DNA of 64,000 nt from Hysterangium stoloniferum (Eukaryota > Basidiomycota > Agaricomycetes > Hysterangiales > Hysterangiaceae), in contig WHVD01000010.1 of NCBI GenBank assembly GCA_015178975.1, positions 186,001 through 250,000 of the forward strand. The letters run 5' to 3'. This document shows, piece by piece, positions 58,201 through 64,000 of the stretch. The notes under the pieces were generated by a model. That model searched no databases. It saw only the letters and a list, made by a program, of their open reading frames with translations, and was not told where the DNA came from. A program made the position numbers and the translations under genes. Positions within the stretch are counted from its first letter, which is position 1. Each line of letters starts with the position of its first letter.

Positions 58201-60445
58201 ATGGACAAATGTTCATCCAGGAAATCGCAGATTGCAGATAGTTCCGTGGACGAGAGCAGGTAAATATGTCCTAGGGGTGGCTGGGTGCCATCTTCAAGAT
58301 CAATTTTTAAGTCGTATTCTCTGTGAGGTGGAAGCCGGTCAGCTTTTCGCTTGCTAAAAACATCCACAAATTATGATATTTCTCCAGGACACCTTTTAGG
58401 TCAGTGGCTTGCTTAGATTCAGATACCGGGGTTGAAAAATGTCCAGTTGCTTCATCAATTTTTAAGTTGATAGTGAACACCTGGGAACCATCCATTTTTG
58501 AAGCCCTAATAAAAGCTGCAGCATTAATCAGAGAAATGGACGGAGGTGCCATGATTCCAGGGAAGCTATGGGTGCCATAGGGATCACAGGAGTCCTCGAG
58601 ACTGCAGGTGCTGGGAAGGCCATGGGTGCCGTGGAGGCTGGGACAGGTGCAGTTACCTCGGCTGCTGCGGGAGTCCAGAATGTTATACTGTTAGCTATCC
58701 AGTCAATCAACGGATTGTAGCAGGTAAACCAGTTATGTCCTAGGACCACCGAGCAACTTGAGTCTAACTGGGTCACATAGAAAGTGACCAATTGAGATGT
58801 TCCACAAGGGAAACTGATGGGTAAATCACAAGCTTGGGTAACAACCGAATTACTTGTGCCATCGAAGAGGCTGAGACTGATGGGATTTATCAAATAAGTT
58901 GACAAAGAATTTTTTTGCGTGAATTTTGTATCTAAAAAACAATGAGTCGAGCTGGAATCTATAAGAGCTGAAAAAATGAGTTTCGGGATCATATTAGACA
59001 TAAGTTTAACGAAAAATGAATCACAATGTGAAAGAGTGGATGCGTTGAGGTGAGTAAACTCTTGAATGCGTGGAGAGGCAATGCAACCCCCAACCCGCAC
59101 GGAGTCCGTGGGATTGCTTACTCTTTTTTCAAATCGGCAGCCAGTTTGTCCTTCGACGGGGTTTCCATGGAGGCTTTGGCTGATCGACCCTTTGAAGAGT
59201 TTGCTTTTGCCAGCGGACATTCCGGGACTCGATGACCGGGTTTCCCGCACAAGAGACAGAGATTGTTGTCCATATGACGTTGTCTTTCCTGTGGGGTCAA
59301 TTTGCCATCAGGTCCGAGTTTGCCTGAGAGGTTGGGTTTTCCAGCTTGCTTGCCGGACTGTTGACCCTTGTTACTGTCGTTGTTGACCTTATTGTTGTTG
59401 TTGTTTGAAGACTTTTTATCGTTCTTCTTGTCCGATTGCGTGGAGTTCTGGTTGCTGGTTGACGAATTATTGTTGCTGTTTTTATTGGCCGTGGACTTGT
59501 TCACTTTGTCCGTGGAGGTCTCACAGGCAACTTCCTCGTGACGTTCCCAATAACGTGCATCCGCGTTTTGAGCTTTGAGGCGCATATGGGACAGGGTTTT
59601 AGGCTTGCCATCTTCTCCTTTGGAGACTTCGTCTTTAAGGCGGGATGGCAGACCGGCATAGAATTGGGGGCAGAGAGTGGGATCACCCCCACTGACAATG
59701 AGCTGCAAGATTATTGAATTGTACGATGTAGTCCGTGATGCACTGCATGTCCTTCATATGAAGATTTGTGAGACTGTTCTCGGCTTCTCCTGTCAGGTCA
59801 TACGGGCTGAAGTTGGTTTCAAGCTCCTCAACAAACACCTCCCAATTTTCAAGCCAGAGTGGCTCTTCCTCGGATATTCTGCTAAAAGCCGGTTCGAACC
59901 ATTTCAACGCGGATCCCGACAAATATGACAGTGCGTAGTTGACTTTTCGGGAGTCCGTGGAGAATGCAGCGGCACAATCATGGAAGTTGAAGTGACATTG
60001 CATGAGGAAAGTGGAGAGTTTGTTTGGGTTGGAACCCGTGAAGGGTTTCGGAGCATTGACTTTTCACCCTGGAGGTTCTTGTTCCTTTTTCTTTCGTTCT
60101 TCGAGCAGGTGCGTCATGAATTTATCTATAGTGCCTGCTAAAAACTCAGAAGTAGGATCCCTCGAGTGCGGTCGTTCGATAGGCGGAGAATTTTCGGGAG
60201 GAATTTCGACACCTTTGCCCTTGTCGGGGGCCACAGATTTGTCCTCCTGCTCGGATTCGTCCTGGTTTTCCGGGACTTCTTCGATACGGGCTTCTTCCAT
60301 GGGTTCTGACTAGTTTGCAAGTGTCTGACTGGTATACAGAGTTAATGGGGAATGAAGAGTTGACGGTCCAGGTAATGATGACTGTGCGTGTACTTCTTCT
60401 TGGTGGCATAATGAAAACAATCTCTGAGTATTAGTCAGAAAATAC

Positions 60446-61277
60446 TGTTAGGATACACACACAGACCAGGTTTCCGGAGAAACCCGCGGGATATCCAGTA
60501 GGACTTGGCTTCAGCTTATAGGCTGCGCCCTCACTAGATCGTGTTGTCCAATTTTGAACAGGTGGACGGGAATCCTGGGAGCCCGGGCAGGGTTCATGGG
60601 TCATAGGTCGTAGGTCGTGGGTCATGGGTTGGAGGTCGTAGGTCGTGAGTCGAGTTGGTTGAGAGAGATAGATGCGCCGGAGCCCGTGGGCTCCGACTAG
60701 TGTGAGCGATATGAATCAAGCAAGGGTTTAGAGTGGAAAATGTTATTAGATTACTGGGGGGAATCTAAGCTAATTTTCTGACTGAATTGTATGTACAACA
60801 TCTGCCAGTTTATATAGACCATGGAGTGAATGACATACCAAATCCAGTAATGACAAAACGGAACTAACAAAACATAAAATGGGAATAGTAAACACCAAAT
60901 TGGTGTTAGGAACGGGACGGAATGGAGCGGAGTCCGAATCGTGACAAAGCATAACCCATAATGGGAAATGGAGTGGGAGCGGAGTCCTAAATCGTGACAG
61001 GTCATTTGACTAAAACGGGAATGGGGCTCGATTAGAGCGGTGACAGGATTCTGAGCAGGGTCCAGTGACTGATGCATGGGACGAAGATGGACATAGACAG
61101 AGACCGAGTCCAGGGGAAGTCTGGTGACTGATATGTGTCATAATGAGGTCAAATGTAATGAGTCTTGACATAATGGAGTCCGGGCGGGAAATGCTATAAA
61201 CAGACAATTGGTGCTTGTAGCACATGGGGGCATACGGGTTAGTGCCCAGAGTCCGGCGGGATTGTCCGGTCGTAACA
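60446..61277 (-). repeat. Ty3 5' LTR (832 bp)
   Basis: Partner of the LTR at 53076-53982 with the same ends and the shared block at 60501-60520. It is 75 bp shorter, mostly because the GGTCGTGGGTC minisatellite has fewer units (about 60595-60650). Confidence 0.92.
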
Positions 61278-61282
61278 TAGTT
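61278..61282. repeat. target-site duplication TAGTT, right
   Basis: Matches 53071-53075. Confidence 0.9.
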
Positions 61283-64000
61283 CCTTATCATTACTAGGGC
61301 CATAAGTTAAACCCAAGTCAAGAGTGCTTTTGAGATACCAGAAGAGGTGTTTTACTGCTAGCCAATGAGCCTTTCCTGGATTGTGATTGAATCTAGCCAA
61401 TACACCAACAGTGTAAGCAATGTCTGGACAAGTGGCAACAGCCAAATACATAAGAGACCCAACAGCATGGATATATGGAATGTCCTTCATATATGCAATT
61501 TCCTCAGGGGACACTGGAGCCTGGTCTTTACTCAGTTTCAAGTTAGGCACCATAGGTGTACTAATTGGATTGCAATCAGCAAGACCATAACGCTGTAACA
61601 TGTCCAAAATATATTGCTGCTGTGATAGGGTAGTGGTTCGCTTCTTCCTGTCTCTTTCAATGCCAACACCCAATAAGTAAGTAATTGGACCAAGATCATG
61701 CAATTTGAAGTGGCTCTTTAGATCATCTTTGAGCTTCTTGATAGCCTCCTTAGATTTGGATGCAATAGTCATGTCATCTACAAATACTGGTATAATGACT
61801 TTGATATCACCCTTTTGGATGACCCAAATGCTATGATCACATAGTACCTGTTTGAAACCCAAGTCAAGCAAGACAGCATTCAACTTCTTGTGCCAGATAC
61901 ATGGTGATTGACATAAACCATAAAGCCCTTTCAAGAGAAGTAAAAACTCATCATGAGCACCTTGGTGAAAACCCTCAGATTGCTGCAAGTACACCTCCTC
62001 TTCAAGTTCACCATTTAAGAATGCAGAAGAGATATCTATATTCTCAAGTTCCATATCCTCTAGTGCAGCCAAAGCTAGGACAGCATGTAAGGTGGCCCAT
62101 TTGGCAGTAGGAGCAAAGGTATCAATGAAGTCAAATCCTGGTCGCTGTGCATAGCCTTTTGCAACAAGATGAGCTTTGAACTTGTCAATTGAGCCATCCT
62201 TTTTATGCTTTATTACAAATACCCAACGAGAGCCAATAGCTTTATGACCCTCAGGTAATTTGGCAAGATGAAAGGTGCCATTTTCAAGCAAAGATTGCAT
62301 TTCAGCATATGCAGCATCATACCACCTGTCAGCATCAGGACTTTGCAAGGCCTCTTTGAGAGTTCTAGGTCCATTATCATTGGCACTAGCCTTTTAAGCA
62401 AACTCAAAGGCTTCATCTACAGAGATATAAAGATCTCCTTCACTGGCACCTAGAGTTTCCTCCTCAGACTCAACTGGTTGAGGAGAAGCTGGTACAGAAT
62501 CCTCTGCTTCATCACTGGACTCAACTACAGGAGTAGATTCTCTATAGTTGTGGATGTTAGGAGGGTAACACTTAAAAGGAACTCTGTTTCTGGGTGGATT
62601 TCAATGTGGTTGAGGGGGAGGACTTAGTGAATGCTCAGAAGCAGAATCAGAGCTAGAGCCTGAATCAGGAGCCAAAGCATTACCCTGATCATCTCCCACC
62701 TGATTAGGATGAGCTCCCACCTGAGTAGACCCAGAGGGGCCAGGAATAAACATATGTATCAATGAATTGTTGGGTATCAGGAAAAACCTTAGGAATAGGT
62801 GGTGGTGGTGGTGGTGATGGTGTAGTCTGCTTAGATAGTCCTGGCAAAACTCTCTCATCAAAAACAGCATTATTACTGACTATAATCTTTTTAGTCAGTG
62901 GATTGTAAAATAACCAACCCTTATAATCTGAAGGATATCCAATGAAGACACACTTTTGTGTGTGAGAGCCAAGTCCAATATGTTGATCCTTCTGCACATG
63001 TACATAGGCAGTGGATCCAAATACTCTAAGATTTGACACATCTGGTTTTCTGCCATGGAAAGCAGTATAGGGAACAGAGTGCTTAAGAGCAGTAGTAGGG
63101 GAGCTATTGTGTGCATAAGTAATTGCAAGAACAACATGTCCCCAAAAAGAAGGAGGAAGGTGGGATTCAGTCAAAATTGAAGTAGACCCTTCTTCCAGTG
63201 TCCTATTAAAGCGCTGAGCCTCACCATTCTGGTGAGGCTCACTTCAGACAGTATGCTGCCAACTAATGCCAGCATTTTCAAGGAAGGTATCAAATTCCTT
63301 TGATATTTACTCTCCACCCTTATCATCCCTAAAAATCTTAATCGTCTGACCAAGTTTATTTTCAACACTGGCCTTGTATATCTTAAAAGCCTCAAATACA
63401 TCACTCTTGTTTTTGAGTAATGCAGTCATAGCATAGTGTGAGGCATCATCAATGAAGGTTACCCAGTAGCAAAACCCTTCCAGAGTTTGTGTAGGTAATG
63501 GACCATGAACATCACTGTGAATGAGTGCAAGTGGTTTAGTATAGCATGTTGTTGCCATCTTATTAACCACTCTGTTCTGTTTACCAGCTAAGCAAGGTTC
63601 ACAAATAGGATCTGGAGCAATCTGAGAGTCAATCTGAATACCAGTGACCAAGTCCCCTGTCATAAGCTTCTTTACATCAGCATGATTCAGATGACTAGAA
63701 CGATGATGCCAAAGTGTAGAGTCTAATGGACAGGTTGTAACGAGACCAGCATAATCTGTCATAGGTACTGTAATTCCATCTAAATAGGCCTTATTCTGTT
63801 CATTAACTGTTGCAGTGAAATGCAAAACCTTCTTCTGATAGAAAGACATGGTGGAACCAAAGATAGAAACATGGTAGTTCTTCTTCTTTGTCAAGTACAA
63901 GGCTGAGAGTAGATTGCTTGTGAGATGGGGAACATGAAGAACTATTTGAAATTCCAAATTATGTTGCCTTTGCCTTTAGGCTTAAACTGCACAGCTCCTC
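61283..64000 (-). mobile_element. copia element, integrase and reverse transcriptase part
   Basis: The minus strand encodes, from the right edge inward: protease/gag-pol junction and integrase (63957-62704: H-x-H zinc region with C-E-P-C-L-A-G-K-Q, then I-H-S-D-V-H-G-P-L), a proline/serine-rich linker (about 62870-62400), and reverse transcriptase (62348-61283: K-A-H-L-V-A-K-G-Y, A-F-L-N-G-E-L, V-F-V-D-D-M-T-I). It runs off the window, so its 5' LTR is not seen. It continues at 53070 beyond the Ty3 insertion. Several breaks are present. Confidence 0.88.

Larger units (their letters stand above)
53076..61277 (-). mobile_element. Ty3 chromovirus, nearly whole, inserted in a copia element
   Basis: An 8.2-kb element on the minus strand with both LTRs, TGTTA...TAACA ends and a TAGTT target duplication. 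Gag lies at about 60400-59120 with a zinc knuckle C-L-L-C-G-K-P-G-H-x-x-x-x-C. A protease-like region follows (58528-59250). Pol at 56235-58367 has reverse transcriptase (V-Y-L-D-D-I-L-I-Y), RNase H, and the integrase zinc finger and core. The integrase end and a chromodomain (L-V-K-W-V-G-Y, E-E-T-S-W) lie at 55392-56277. An antisense ORF occupies 54376-55217. The coding part is broken at only a few places (roughly three to six), and the two LTRs are still closely alike, so the insertion is younger than the other Ty3 copies here. Confidence 0.92.

Noticed and set aside
2748-64000. CRISPR arrays or bacterial-type operons
   Set aside because: Repeats here are minisatellites, TPR-coding units or LTRs without regular spacers, and genes have spliceosomal introns, so the sequence is eukaryotic.

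Overview
The window looks like the genome of a basidiomycete fungus, most likely an Agaricomycete (inference). Host genes are cut by many introns of about 45-77 nt with GT...AG ends, and the gene set fits mushrooms: a STAND/NLR-type receptor with an alpha/beta-hydrolase head, a second hydrolase-headed gene, a GH3 beta-glucosidase, an NCS1 purine/cytosine permease and a broken Baeyer-Villiger-type monooxygenase. About half the window is LTR retrotransposon sequence of the Ty3 and copia superfamilies, much of it nested.

Layout. 1-4.8 kb: a Ty3 chromovirus tail, an AT-rich foldback repeat, and a solo LTR (3096-3819) inside an older LTR-like repeat. 4.8-13.0 kb, minus strand: an NLR gene (hydrolase, NB-ARC, about 38 near-identical 42-residue TPRs). 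Its last two repeats are cut off by a 561-bp solo LTR with a clean 5-bp target duplication. 13-19 kb: little recognisable apart from a spliced unknown reading frame (15.5-16.0 kb) and a monooxygenase pseudogene (16.3-17.0 kb). 18.7-30.2 kb: copia remnant, unknown ORF, a decayed Ty3 element and LTR pieces. 30.95-33.92 kb, minus: complete 14-exon GH3 beta-glucosidase. 34-37.5 kb: repeats and unplaced ORFs. 37.5-39.8 kb: Ty3 scraps and a split partial copy of the gene that lies at 42.7 kb. 42.72-45.88 kb, plus: an apparently intact 14-exon gene with the same hydrolase head as the NLR but a long C-terminal part I do not recognise. 49.20-51.18 kb, plus: complete 10-exon NCS1 permease. 52.5-64 kb: a copia element (minus) into which a Ty3 chromovirus (53076-61277) has inserted, with a TAGTT duplication on each side. 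An antisense ORF in the Ty3 element carries a Zn(II)2Cys6-like cysteine pattern.

How the genes relate. The two hydrolase-headed genes share protein motifs and an intron at the same place and phase, so they descend from one family. One uses the head on an NB-ARC/TPR chassis, as fungal heterokaryon-incompatibility or immune receptors do; the other uses it on an unknown C-terminal part. The best candidates for undescribed biology are this second gene, the recently amplified TPR array, and the antisense zinc-cluster ORF carried by the Ty3 element. Exon boundaries were derived by eye from splice signals and phase, and no database search was possible.
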